From Micromonospora sp. WMMD1102 (GTDB lineage: Bacteria; Actinomycetota; Actinomycetes; Mycobacteriales; Micromonosporaceae), in assembly GCF_029626265.1 (NCBI RefSeq), contig NZ_JARUBN010000001.1, forward strand, positions 930,001 through 994,000: a DNA stretch of 64,000 nt. The letters run 5' to 3'. Both the position numbers and the translations under genes were made by a program. Every line of letters starts with the position of its first letter. Position 1 is the first letter of the stretch. Below the pieces are notes generated by a model. That model was given only the letters and a program-made list of their open reading frames with translations. It was not told where the DNA came from and did no database searches. Below are positions 1-8,897 of this stretch, in pieces.

Positions 1-1480
1 ACTCGCCGCCGACTCCATCGAACTGGACCGGGTGCTCTGGACCGCCGCCCAGTTCGGGCTGGTCGAGGTCTCCTGGAGCGCCGATCTGGTCCGGATGCAC
101 CGGCTGGTCGCGCACGCGCTGCGCGCCGCGATGGAAAGCGCCGAGCGGGACCTGGTCCGCGAGTACGTGCTCCGGGGCCTCGCCGAGTACGCGCCGAGCG
201 ACGCCGAGGACCACGTCGCGACGGACCGGCACCGGCTGACCGAACTGCGCAGGCACCTGGAGCCGTCCGGCGCGCTGAACGCCGACGACCGGTCGGTCCG
301 GCGCTGGGTGGTGGCCCAGGTCCAGCACACCGCCCGGTACGGCGACCGGCCGGCGTGGGAGGCCATGATCCGGCTTGCCGAGGAAACCCAGAAGCGTTGG
401 TGGGAACAGCCACGCGGCGACGAGGACCTTCGGCTACGGCTCGGCGACCACATCGCCGACCTCTATCGCAAGTTGGGGCGTAGCACCGCTCCGACCGAGC
501 GGGACCTGCGACGGGAACGGCGTGAGCAGGCCCGTCCTGACGACCTGCGGGTCCTGTTGGCCCGGCTCGGCCACGCCGCCGAGTTGCGCGAGCAGGGCTG
601 GTTCCGGGACGCCCTGGTCGAGGACAACGCCGCACACGAGGCCTTCCTGCGGGTGGTCGGCGAGGAGCACCCGGACACCCTGATGGCCCGGCACGATCTC
701 GCGCTGTCCTGGTTTCTCAACGGCGACGCGCGCACGGCGCGGGACCTCGAGGCCACGGTGCTGAAACTGCGTGAGGAGCAGTTCGGCTGGGCGGATCCGC
801 GCACCTGGCGGGCAGCCGGCAGTCTCGGCGCGTACCAGCGGGAACTGGGTGATCCCGAGGCGCAGAGCCGGCTCGGCAAGGCCTGGGAGAAGGCCAGGGA
901 GATCGGGAGTACGCCGAGCGTCGCGGCGGCGCTCACCATCCGTCGGAACCTCGCGGTGCTGCAGCGCAAGAGTGATCCGGCGCGCGCACTGGACATCACC
1001 AGGAGCGTGGTGGAGGAGTACGTCGACCTGCTCTCTACCGACCATCCGCAGACCTGGGCGGCAAGGTTGACGCTGGCGGCCGACCACAACGCGGTGAACC
1101 GGTCCGCGGAGGCGGCCAGGCAGGCCGACACGGTGCTGTCGGCGTTTCGGCAGTGCTATCCCGAAGGGCATCCGTTCATCGGCCTCTGCCTGGTGAACCT
1201 CGGGGTGTTCCTGTTCACGTCCGGGCGCGGCAGGGCCGCTCGGAAAGCAGTCCAGGAGGGACTGGATCTGCTCGAGGCGCGATTCGACGTCCCGCATCCG
1301 TGGACCCTCGCGGCCCGGATCAATCAGCTGCCGATGCGGACCGCCCTCGGCGAGTCGGTCGAGCCTGTCTGGGCGGAGCTGTCGGTAGCCTGCCGGGATT
1401 TCCTCCCGCAGGGACATCCGTACACGGCGGTTGCGGACAACCACGGGCCGTTCATCGTCATCGAGGTTCCACCGACCTAA
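1..1480 (+). CDS. TPR protein, C-terminal part of an FxsT/STAND-like protein (5' end outside window)
   Basis: The frame is open from the first bases of the window, so the N-terminus lies upstream; 492 codons are visible. The start of the visible part contains the motif MHRLVAHALR, which matches the MHRLVQ-type segment that follows the NTPase module in actinobacterial NB-ARC/STAND proteins of the FxsT type (FxSxx-COOH system TPR proteins). The rest is alpha-helical with TPR-like repeats in the spacing of that family (AHEAFLRVVGEEHPDTL, then repeated HP-x-TW/TL segments near residues 220, 350 and 440). The family acts as an intracellular sensor or adaptor, but the NTPase half cannot be seen, so that role is inferred. 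The gene ends 23 bp before the next gene, probably in one operon. Confidence 0.6.
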   Translation, partial: LAADSIELDRVLWTAAQFGLVEVSWSADLVRMHRLVAHALRAAMESAERDLVREYVLRGLAEYAPSDAEDHVATDRHRLTELRRHLEPSGALNADDRSVRRWVVAQVQHTARYGDRPAWEAMIRLAEETQKRWWEQPRGDEDLRLRLGDHIADLYRKLGRSTAPTERDLRRERREQARPDDLRVLLARLGHAAELREQGWFRDALVEDNAAHEAFLRVVGEEHPDTLMARHDLALSWFLNGDARTARDLEATVLKLREEQFGWADPRTWRAAGSLGAYQRELGDPEAQSRLGKAWEKAREIGSTPSVAAALTIRRNLAVLQRKSDPARALDITRSVVEEYVDLLSTDHPQTWAARLTLAADHNAVNRSAEAARQADTVLSAFRQCYPEGHPFIGLCLVNLGVFLFTSGRGRAARKAVQEGLDLLEARFDVPHPWTLAARINQLPMRTALGESVEPVWAELSVACRDFLPQGHPYTAVADNHGPFIVIEVPPT

Positions 1481-1503
1481 GCCCGGGGCAGGGAGGGCAT
1501 GCC

Positions 1504-2571
1504 ATGACTCGTCCAGCGGAGTCTCCTGGTCCGGTCCGGCCACCGGAGCCGGCAGGTCCGTTCGAATACCTCGCACCTCGGATCGGGACGGGGTTCCACG
1601 AGCGGCGCGAGCGCTGCGCTGTGCGGGTCGGCGGCACCGGACCGCTGCACCACATCGCACAGTGCACCGACGGACAGCTCGATTTCTCGCTGGACGCGCT
1701 GGGTGACGACGCGCTCAAGCACGTCTACCCGGAGCTGTCGCTGGCACAGAAGCGGCGCACCGCGCACCGGACCGACGAACAGGTGAGCCTCAAGGCGACC
1801 CAGTTGGAGCGCCGCTTGCTGGGTGCGCGTACGGGACCGTTGATCCGGCTCGTCCTGCAGGGCGCACGAGGGGCGCTCATCTGCGACCGGCTCAAGTCGG
1901 GCACCTACCTGATCGGCGCGCTGCTCGGGCTCTCCGGCAGCTCCGGGCCGGAGCCGGGGCCGGCGGTCAGTCCGGCGGCACCCGGCGGTGCCGTGGTGGA
2001 TGCCGGCGACCGGGCCATGGCGGATCTTGTCCGGGAGATCCGGGACCTGATGAACCTGACCGCCGAGGATCCGGGCGGGTTCGACGACACCGACCCGAGC
2101 CCGTCTGTCCGGGTTCCGGACGACCTGGTAGCGGTTTTCGGCGAGAGGACCGGCTCCCGCGTCGCCGTCTGCCGGGCCGCATTGTCGCCGGACGATCTGC
2201 ATTACCTGGCGTACTTCCGGAAAGGTCGGTTCGAATTCGCCGTCGACGTCTTCGATCATCCGGACCTCGAGGAACTGCTCGCACCGACGGACGTGGGTCG
2301 GCAGCGGCGCTTCTACTACGACTTCGGCGGGGAACTCGGCTCGCGAGTCGCCGAGCTGAGTCGGGTCGCCTTCGTGGCCGCGGGTGGCCCGTTGCACCGG
2401 GTGGTCTTCGACGTCCTGGAGGGGGCGCTCTTCTACCACCGGCTCGGCATCGCCGAATTCCTGCTCGGTGTCACGTTGAAGCAGCGCAAGGTGAGCCGGG
2501 CCGATGCCGAGATCCACCGGCTGCTTGATCGGCTCCGCGAACTCTCCGCGGCGGAGACCTCAGGACGATAG
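1504..2571 (+). CDS. Hypothetical protein with a tandemly duplicated ~110-residue domain
   Basis: 355 residues from an ATG preceded by GGGAGGG. I do not recognise the family. The protein has two related halves: a block near residues 35-140 (SerAValArg-type strand, GQLDFSLD, QKRR, then GPLIRLVLQGARGALICDRL) is matched near residues 210-335 by a second copy (RVAVCR, GRFEFAVD, RQRR, then GPLHRVVFDVLEGALFYHRL). A Pro/Gly-rich linker with an acidic stretch separates them. No signal peptide or membrane segment is visible. It lies directly downstream of the TPR protein and is probably co-transcribed, so it may be a partner or effector of that sensor; this is inference from position only. Confidence 0.55.
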   Translation: MTRPAESPGPVRPPEPAGPFEYLAPRIGTGFHERRERCAVRVGGTGPLHHIAQCTDGQLDFSLDALGDDALKHVYPELSLAQKRRTAHRTDEQVSLKATQLERRLLGARTGPLIRLVLQGARGALICDRLKSGTYLIGALLGLSGSSGPEPGPAVSPAAPGGAVVDAGDRAMADLVREIRDLMNLTAEDPGGFDDTDPSPSVRVPDDLVAVFGERTGSRVAVCRAALSPDDLHYLAYFRKGRFEFAVDVFDHPDLEELLAPTDVGRQRRFYYDFGGELGSRVAELSRVAFVAAGGPLHRVVFDVLEGALFYHRLGIAEFLLGVTLKQRKVSRADAEIHRLLDRLRELSAAETSGR

Positions 2572-2726
2572 TTCGGCAACGGCGGGAAGACACCGAGAAA
2601 GCCTGCCGGGCCTTGACGTATTGTCCGGCCGCCCGGCGATTTACCATGGGGACGGCGGGCCCGGCACGATCGTGATCCGCCGGTGTGCGCGGCGTGGCGC
2701 CTGGATTGGAGGGAAGGTGATGCCCG

Positions 2727-3935
2727 GTGGCCGCGCTCGTCTGGCTCGGTGCCATTCTCGGCGCCGCTTTCTCCGGCTGGGCCACCGCCGCGCTCGTCGG
2801 TGCGGATGGGCTTGATCGCTCGCCGACATATCAGGTCGTCGTGCTGGTGCTGCTCGCGATCGGCCTGTTCGCCAGTGCCTCCGGCATCTCGCTGCCCGAG
2901 GCACGCCGCAACCTCAGCGCGATCGTCTTCGCGGTCACCGTCGGCGTACTGCTCAAGGCAGCACTGATCGGTCTGGCCGCGTACCACCTGATCGGTCCGG
3001 AGTACGCAGTACTCGGCCTGGTCGTGGCACAGATCGACCCGCTCGCGGTGGCCGCGCTAGGCCGTCGGCCCGGCATGTCTGAGCAGGCCAGGACCCTGCT
3101 CTACGCATGGTCGTCGTTCGACGATCCGATCACGACCCTGCTCACCGTCTACGCGTCGGGATGGTTGCTCGGCACCGCCGGCATCGCACTGGACGATGCC
3201 GCCCCGAGCCCGATCTCGTACGCGGGCGGAATTCTCGCCAATCTCGGCTTCGCCCTTGGTGCGCTCGTGGTCTGGCTGCTGCTGGTCGCTGCCAGCCGGG
3301 CGACTGCACGCTGGCTCCGGCCCAGGTGGCGGGGTCCGGCCGAGTGGGTATGGCTCGGCACCAACCTCGCAGTGCTGGCGGCGATGCTCGCTGCCGCCGT
3401 GCACCTCGTGCTGATGCTGGGAGTGGCGCTGGCCGGTCTCTTCTTCCGTCCGCGGATCGAGGCGGTGCTGCGCTGGGTGACCAGCGGTGCGCTGCTCGCC
3501 GCCGCCTTCGCCCTCGGCCTACTCCTGGTGCCCGGGATCGACCTGGTGAGCGGGGCCCTGCTCGCCGGGTTCGCGTTCGCGGCCCAGATGGTCGCCGCCG
3601 CGGTGTTGCCGGCCAAACTCACCCGGGCCGACCGGGTATATCTCGCACTGGGCCAGCAGAACGGGATCACCGCGATCATCCTGGCGCTGGTCCTGGAGCC
3701 GGCGCTGCCCGGCACGGTCGCCATCGTGGCGCCGGCGATCCTGCTGATCAACCTGTTGCACTTCGGTGCCAACGCCTGGTGGGAACTGCCTCGGCCGGCG
3801 CGGCCGGGACCCCTGCCCGATCCGGTCGAGGCCGTGGTCAGTCCCGCGGTGGCGGATGCGTCGCCTGAAGGACTGCTTGGCGCACCGCCCGCCCGAGATC
3901 GTCGAACGTCTCCCGCACGCCACTTCGACGGGTAG
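2727..3935 (+). CDS. Cation:proton antiporter (CPA superfamily)
   Basis: 402-residue multi-pass membrane protein of about 11-12 hydrophobic segments. It would exchange Na+ or K+ for H+ across the cytoplasmic membrane. The ion-site signatures of the CPA family are visible: AQIDPLAV near residue 95 (the TDP-type motif) and SSFDDPITTLL near residue 132 (paired acidic residues). The GTG start at 2727 has GGAGGGA about 10 bases upstream, and an in-frame stop just before it excludes a longer start. The C-terminal ~60 residues are hydrophilic. The last 98 bp overlap the 3' end of the ATPase gene on the other strand, which is unusually long for a convergent pair. Confidence 0.8.
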   Translation: MAALVWLGAILGAAFSGWATAALVGADGLDRSPTYQVVVLVLLAIGLFASASGISLPEARRNLSAIVFAVTVGVLLKAALIGLAAYHLIGPEYAVLGLVVAQIDPLAVAALGRRPGMSEQARTLLYAWSSFDDPITTLLTVYASGWLLGTAGIALDDAAPSPISYAGGILANLGFALGALVVWLLLVAASRATARWLRPRWRGPAEWVWLGTNLAVLAAMLAAAVHLVLMLGVALAGLFFRPRIEAVLRWVTSGALLAAAFALGLLLVPGIDLVSGALLAGFAFAAQMVAAAVLPAKLTRADRVYLALGQQNGITAIILALVLEPALPGTVAIVAPAILLINLLHFGANAWWELPRPARPGPLPDPVEAVVSPAVADASPEGLLGAPPARDRRTSPARHFDG

Positions 3936-6159
3936 CCCAGGACACCTGGTCGACGTCGTCGTAGACGCTGCCGTCGTCGGGCACTGCCGGCAACTCCTCC
4001 AGACGGGACACCGGCAGGTTCTCGTAGACCGCCTCGTAGGTGTGGCAGAGCTGGATCAGCTTGTCCTCCTCGGCCGGCTTCAGTCGTACCTGTCCCGATC
4101 CGAAGGGCGTGCGGAGGTCGAACCACGCCTCGACGCCGTCCCGGAACGCCTCGACCAGGCCGCGTAGCAGGCTAGCCACGCCCACCGCGGCGTACAGTTC
4201 ATCGCGGCGGAGGGCGGCGCGGACCATTGTCCGGCGGTCGACCAGGTCGTACGGGCTCACCCCGGGGTTGAAGAGGTCGTCCAGGGACAGCACTGCCCCG
4301 GAGAGCCGAGCCAGGGCATGCTCGAAGAGCTGCGCGACCGCGCTGGGCATCGCTGACGGCCGGCCGCCCTCGCCGGTCGGGGCGGGACCGGCGCGCAGCT
4401 CGGTGCGGATGGTGTTCAGCTGTTCCTCGAGCGCGGCCCGGGTCTCCTCCATCCGGCTCACCAGGCGTTCGGCGAATCCCTGCGCGTACGACTGCTGCTG
4501 GTTGAGCCAGACCAGACGTTCCAGCATGCGATCCGAGGCGGTACCGGCCTGGCCGCCCTCGATCCGGCCGAGCGCCGCCTTGACCCGGGCCGCGAAGTCG
4601 TCCTCGAACGAGTAACGGATGAACTCCAGCGGCTCGGAGTCGATCGTGGCCCGGATCTGGTCCCGGAGGTCGACGTGCACGTACCCGTCGATCACCAGGA
4701 GCGTTTCGCTGCCGGGCAGCTCCGACCGGATCGCCCTGACCTGCTGCTCCACCGCCCGGAGGTCGTCCGGGCTGATCAGCGACCGGGACATCAGGATGGC
4801 GCAGCCGGCCTCCCGGGATCCGACGGTGACCCAGAAGTCGATGGGCTCCGTGGCCGCACCCACCCAGTGCTGGCGGATGTAGCTCAGGCCGTGTCGGTTG
4901 AGCACTCGACGTACGTCTGTGCGCGCGCTTTCCAGGCTCGGAAAGTCGAACTGCTCCCGGGCGACGGCGGTGACCGTCGCCTCGGTGATGGCTGCGGCCT
5001 GCTCCTCGTTGTGCCTGCGGAACGACTGGTAGCAGAGTCGGATCACCTGGCGGGCGGTGCCGTCCGCGAGTTTGGCCATCAATTCGGGCGTGGCCGGCGC
5101 GAACGGCGCCAGTTGCGAGACGCCGAAGTGCTGGTAGTTGGTCCGCTCGATGAGCCGGCGCACGGCAGCGCCGTCCAGGGCGGACATCGTGACGACGTGG
5201 CCGATCCGCTGCCGGACGTTCGTGCCCAGCGTGTCGAGCAGGTCCGGAACACCGGCGATCACCAGGAAGGCGCCTGCCCCCTCGAAGACCTCGAACATCT
5301 TCCGGAACGCCGCCGTGGCGCTCCGGTCGGCGTTGCGGTGCACCTCGGCTATCCGGTCCAGCTCGTCGATGACCAGGAGGAAGCGATGGTATCTGCGGCC
5401 GTAGAAGTAGGCGAAGACCCCCATTGCCTCCAGGGCCATCTGCTCGCCGCTGATCGCACTGGTGATGCCCCGCTCGATCAAGGCCGGTGACGGCGGCCCG
5501 CCGGTGAGCCAGGTCCACGCCTCCTGGGCGAACTCGTGGCGACGTAGCAGCAGGGTCAGTGCGACGCCGAACTGCTGCTTGCGGGTGACCGTGACGAGCT
5601 CCTGGCGTAGCTGACGGGCCAGCCGGCTGTCGGTCAGGCCGAGGCCGCGTACCACACTGGCCGGGTCGAGTTCCCGGCCGCGCAGGCCGGCGATGGTGTC
5701 CCGGGTGAACTGCGAGCCGGGTACGTCGCCGCCGAGTTCGAGGTCGCGGGCGACCACGTCGGCGTAGTAGTCGCGGACAGTCTCCAGCACGTCCTCCTGC
5801 TGGAGCTTCTCCACGAAGCCCCGGTATAGCGTCTCGAAGGTGTTCGACGACGCTTCCAGATAGAACGGGTGCACGACCAGCGGCGGTGCGGCGGCGGTGG
5901 CCCGGTGCACCAGGTGCATCGCGAGGTGCGTCTTGCCGGTGCCGTGGTCGCCGACGATCGCGACGAGGTTGCCCTCCCTGGACTGCCGGCGGGTCGACTC
6001 CTCCGGGGCCGGCGCCAGATAGTCGTCCAGAAGCCGTACGGCGACCCGGACCGCGGGGGTCTCCACGGTGACGAAGTCTCCGGAACCCTCGTCGGTCCGG
6101 GCGATGGCCAGGGCCGAGAAGGGATTCTGCGGGGCGGTTGCCCCGGTAGGTCTGCTCAT
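3838..6159 (-). CDS. Large P-loop ATPase (AAA/STAND-like) with extended C-terminus
   Basis: 773 residues; the ATG at 6159 has a strong AGGAGGAAGG ribosome site and overlaps the upstream gene by 4 bp. Walker A is GDHGTGKT (residues 70-77) and Walker B LLVIDELD (about 261-268), both intact, so nucleotide hydrolysis is expected. After the ATPase core comes a region near 440-560 alternating strands and helices, with WVTVGSREAGCAILMSR and ETLLVIDGYVHVD, that resembles a nuclease-fold-like sensor domain but shows no clear catalytic signature. A heptad-rich coiled coil follows near 600-640, then a helical tail. It is the last gene of a lipoprotein-ATPase-ATPase operon. Function unknown; a membrane-linked stress or conflict ATPase is my inference. 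Confidence 0.7.
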   Translation of the reverse strand: MSRPTGATAPQNPFSALAIARTDEGSGDFVTVETPAVRVAVRLLDDYLAPAPEESTRRQSREGNLVAIVGDHGTGKTHLAMHLVHRATAAAPPLVVHPFYLEASSNTFETLYRGFVEKLQQEDVLETVRDYYADVVARDLELGGDVPGSQFTRDTIAGLRGRELDPASVVRGLGLTDSRLARQLRQELVTVTRKQQFGVALTLLLRRHEFAQEAWTWLTGGPPSPALIERGITSAISGEQMALEAMGVFAYFYGRRYHRFLLVIDELDRIAEVHRNADRSATAAFRKMFEVFEGAGAFLVIAGVPDLLDTLGTNVRQRIGHVVTMSALDGAAVRRLIERTNYQHFGVSQLAPFAPATPELMAKLADGTARQVIRLCYQSFRRHNEEQAAAITEATVTAVAREQFDFPSLESARTDVRRVLNRHGLSYIRQHWVGAATEPIDFWVTVGSREAGCAILMSRSLISPDDLRAVEQQVRAIRSELPGSETLLVIDGYVHVDLRDQIRATIDSEPLEFIRYSFEDDFAARVKAALGRIEGGQAGTASDRMLERLVWLNQQQSYAQGFAERLVSRMEETRAALEEQLNTIRTELRAGPAPTGEGGRPSAMPSAVAQLFEHALARLSGAVLSLDDLFNPGVSPYDLVDRRTMVRAALRRDELYAAVGVASLLRGLVEAFRDGVEAWFDLRTPFGSGQVRLKPAEEDKLIQLCHTYEAVYENLPVSRLEELPAVPDDGSVYDDVDQVSWATRRSGVRETFDDLGRAVRQAVLQATHPPPRD

Positions 6160-7121
6160 GGCCCTTCCTCCTGGCTGGCCGTCCCGCGCTTCTCGAAGCC
6201 GCCGGACGGCTCGCCCAGCATGCTCTTGTAGATGTCGGCTTTCGGCACGGGTCCCTCGGACCGCCGTCCCTGCCAGTCGTCCCACAACCGGCGGAAGATG
6301 ACATTCATCCGTCCCACCGACATCGTCGGCGACCCTCCGGCGAGATAGCCGAAGGCCTCCATCACGTCTTCCGGATTGACCCACGCCTCGGGGTCGTCGA
6401 CCCGGTGCCGGATCAGCTGCATCGCGTGCTGTCCGGCGAGTGACGGCTCCACTGCCTGCACCCGTAACCGGACGATGCCTCGCCGCTCCGTTTCGTTCAG
6501 AGCGTCCAGGGAGGCATCGACCTCGTCCCGTTCGGAGCTTTCGCTGAAGAACACGATCCTTGCGCACTCCCCGGCAAGGTAGGCGTATTCGTCGAGGTCT
6601 TTCGCCGCATCGGTGCTCGGCAGCAACACCACCAGGATCCGGCTGTACCGGCCGAGCACCTTGGAGAGCTGTGGATAGACGATCCGCCAAGCCTTGGCGT
6701 CGGTCGGGAAGTTCGGCGGGAACGCGAGCACGTCGCCGAGCTTGATGATCACCTGCTCGCAGACCTCACGGACCCGGGCGACCTGGTCGTCGTTCATCCG
6801 CCGGCTGTACCGATGGCGGGCGAGGTCGATCACCAGCTCCGGCGGGCGCCCGGGATCCGGCCGACCGTTCATCCTCCGGTCCAGGACGTCGGCGCAATGG
6901 TTGACCACCGAGGTCTTCCCACAGCCGCTCTCACCCGTCACCAGCACGAGTTTGCCCTGCCTACGCAGGTCCCAGTCTTCGATCGCGGTGGCGAACCGGT
7001 CCAGTTGGGCGAGCGACGAGTCAACGTCGGCGTAGAGGCCGGCGTGTTCCGGGGTACGCCACGGGCAGAGCGGCTGGTTGAACCCCGGAGGCGCTTCGGG
7101 AATGTCGAACGGGTTGGTCAT
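6156..7121 (-). CDS. Second P-loop ATPase with degenerate Walker B
   Basis: 321 residues. Walker A is GESGCGKT (residues 63-70) inside an AAA-type fold of a KAP/ORC-like kind. At the position expected for Walker B the protein reads RILVVLLPST (about 161-170) with no acidic residue at the end of the strand, so it may bind but not hydrolyse nucleotide. Start and stop overlap both neighbours by 4 bp (ATGA junctions), indicating translational coupling and a fixed stoichiometry with the larger ATPase. It may act as a regulatory subunit for that ATPase; this is inferred from the motif loss and gene order. Confidence 0.65.
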   Translation of the reverse strand: MTNPFDIPEAPPGFNQPLCPWRTPEHAGLYADVDSSLAQLDRFATAIEDWDLRRQGKLVLVTGESGCGKTSVVNHCADVLDRRMNGRPDPGRPPELVIDLARHRYSRRMNDDQVARVREVCEQVIIKLGDVLAFPPNFPTDAKAWRIVYPQLSKVLGRYSRILVVLLPSTDAAKDLDEYAYLAGECARIVFFSESSERDEVDASLDALNETERRGIVRLRVQAVEPSLAGQHAMQLIRHRVDDPEAWVNPEDVMEAFGYLAGGSPTMSVGRMNVIFRRLWDDWQGRRSEGPVPKADIYKSMLGEPSGGFEKRGTASQEEGP

Positions 7122-8071
7122 CCCGGGCCCCGCCCCTCGGCGGACCGCGCCCGCAGGTCCGGCACACCCGACGCCAGCTTTGCCGGGGAGGGCAGCCGAT
7201 TACCGGTCCGCCACCGGAACCGGATCGGATGATCGAGCCCGTCCGCGACCCAGTACGTCACCGCCGTCATCCGGTGTACCTGCTCGTCGATTCGCTGCGC
7301 GAACTCCGCCCTGTCGACATCCGGATCGAGCCAGAAGGTGTCCAGCATCTCGGGGCGGTCGAACGGCGCCGCGTCGAACTCGGCTCGGGCTGCTCGCAGC
7401 CCGTCCCAGCGCGGATTGGTCAGCTGCTGCTGGTGCAGCAGAGCAAGCACGGCGCGACGGCGCTCCAGCAGTGCTTCGGCGGGTTCCCGGGAGCCGTCGC
7501 CGAGCCAGGAGTCGAGGTAACGGGCGGCGGCCTCCGCCAGGTCGCGCCCGGCCCGGCGGAGGCTGTCGGCGTGCAGCCGGCGTTGGCCGGCCGAGGTCAG
7601 CAGACTGGTGACGAAGCCGCCGAACACCGCGGTCACCAGGCCGGCCAGCAGCGACAGCAGGGCGGCGAGAAAGGCCAATGCGACCGGATCCGGGCTGCCG
7701 CCACCACCGCCGGCACCCGCTCCGGTTGGGGCGGGAAGTCCGCCGGTGGCGACGACGAGGGCGGCGCAGCCGCGGTTGAAGTCGGTGGAATACCGCTGCC
7801 GCCACTGCTCCAGGGAGAGCGTCTCCCCGCGGACGACGAGGGTGTCGGGACTGCTGCCCCGCTGCGCCAGGCCGAGGGCGACAGCGGCGTCGACGAGTTC
7901 GGCGCGATAGCGGAGGGAGAGGCAGCGCACCGTGGTCGCGTCGCGGTTGGCCGATGGCGTGGAATCAGTGCCGCCCGCGCAGCCGGACGACAGCGCCACC
8001 ATCGCGAGCACGGCGCCGAGAGAGTGGGTGAGCAGGCCGCGTGGCACACGGGTCAGCGTGAGCACCGGCAT
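7118..8071 (-). CDS. Membrane-anchored lipoprotein, first gene of the dual-ATPase operon
   Basis: 317 residues from an internal ATG at 8071. The N-terminus is a lipoprotein signal with the lipobox LSSGC (Cys31). A short extracytoplasmic domain of about 100 residues with paired Cys residues follows, then a Gly-rich linker and a long hydrophobic segment near 135-165 (PVALAFLAALLSLLAG). The last 150 residues are charged and would be cytoplasmic. A longer reading frame extends to 8239, but its extra residues are not signal-like and the chosen start gives a textbook lipoprotein leader. The topology suits a receptor that passes an external cue to the two cytoplasmic ATPases encoded after it. I do not recognise a named family. 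Confidence 0.65.
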   Translation of the reverse strand: MPVLTLTRVPRGLLTHSLGAVLAMVALSSGCAGGTDSTPSANRDATTVRCLSLRYRAELVDAAVALGLAQRGSSPDTLVVRGETLSLEQWRQRYSTDFNRGCAALVVATGGLPAPTGAGAGGGGGSPDPVALAFLAALLSLLAGLVTAVFGGFVTSLLTSAGQRRLHADSLRRAGRDLAEAAARYLDSWLGDGSREPAEALLERRRAVLALLHQQQLTNPRWDGLRAARAEFDAAPFDRPEMLDTFWLDPDVDRAEFAQRIDEQVHRMTAVTYWVADGLDHPIRFRWRTGNRLPSPAKLASGVPDLRARSAEGRGPG

Positions 8072-8396
8072 GGTTATCAACTCTATCGATCGACACCACA
8101 GTTCTGGGGGGCCCATCCGCATGACAAATTTGCGACAGGGCGTGCATGTGCGCACTTCCGAACTATGCCGACCTCTCGAAATTCCGTCTTGCCGACCGAT
8201 CGAGCGTGGAAAGAAAGCGATCGTCGACGCATTCGGCACAATCAGTGTATTGACCGACGGCCCGAGGTGCGGGCCCGCTGGGGCCGATCGGCAACTATCC
8301 TCGGTACAGGCCCCGTGGCGACCGTCGGGCGGGCAGGGCTCGACCGATCCAGCAGCAGACGCCGCCGAGGAACATGTGGCGCCCAGGAGGAAGCCA
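8072..8396. other. Divergent intergenic region between lipoprotein operon and osmC-like gene
   Basis: 325 bp, less GC-rich than the flanking genes, with a TTGACC hexamer near 8251. It must hold the promoters of both flanking genes. I see no clear operator, RNA gene or small gene. Confidence 0.4.
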
Positions 8397-8876
8397 GTGC
8401 CGAGGAGTCACGACTACGAGTTGACCGTCACCTGGACCGGGGCCGGCGAGGCGGGCACGGTCAACTACCGCGACTACGGCCGGGACCACCGGGTCAGCGC
8501 CGACGGCCCGGCACCGCTGCTCGGCTCCGCCGACCCGACGTTCCGGGGCGACCCGGCCCGGTGGAACCCGGAGCAGCTGTTGGTCGCCGCGCTGGCCCAG
8601 TGCCACATGCTGTCCTACCTGAGCCTCTGCGCCCGGGGCCGGGTGGTGGTCACCGGGTACGTCGACGAGGCGGTCGGCACGATGGTCGAGAGCGGGGACG
8701 GCGGCGGCGCGTTCACCGAGGTCGTGCTCCGGCCCCGGGTGACCGTGGCCGGAGCCGACATGGTGCGCCGGGCCACCGAGCTGCACGAGCAGGCGCACCG
8801 GCTCTGCTTCATCGCCAGCTCGGTCAACTTCCCGGTACGCCACGAACCCGTCGTCGAGGTCGCGGCCGGCGCCTGA
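8397..8876 (+). CDS. OsmC family peroxide-detoxifying protein
   Basis: 159 residues. The GTG at 8397 is preceded by AGGAGG six bases upstream, which decides this start over longer in-frame options. OsmC/Ohr proteins reduce organic hydroperoxides through two cysteines. Here the first lies in LVAALAQCHMLSYL (about residue 70) and the second in HRLCFIASSVNFPV (about residue 135), in the usual places on the two long helices. The final strand region is typical of the family. It stands alone, convergent with the hydrolase gene 22 bp downstream. Confidence 0.85.
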   Translation: MPRSHDYELTVTWTGAGEAGTVNYRDYGRDHRVSADGPAPLLGSADPTFRGDPARWNPEQLLVAALAQCHMLSYLSLCARGRVVVTGYVDEAVGTMVESGDGGGAFTEVVLRPRVTVAGADMVRRATELHEQAHRLCFIASSVNFPVRHEPVVEVAAGA

Positions 8877-8897
8877 GCCGTGCCCGCTCGTCGCCGG

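Noticed and set aside
434..1660. Long open frames on the strand opposite the TPR gene
   Set aside because: They are GC-bias shadows with low-complexity Arg/Pro-rich translations, no ribosome site and no domain.
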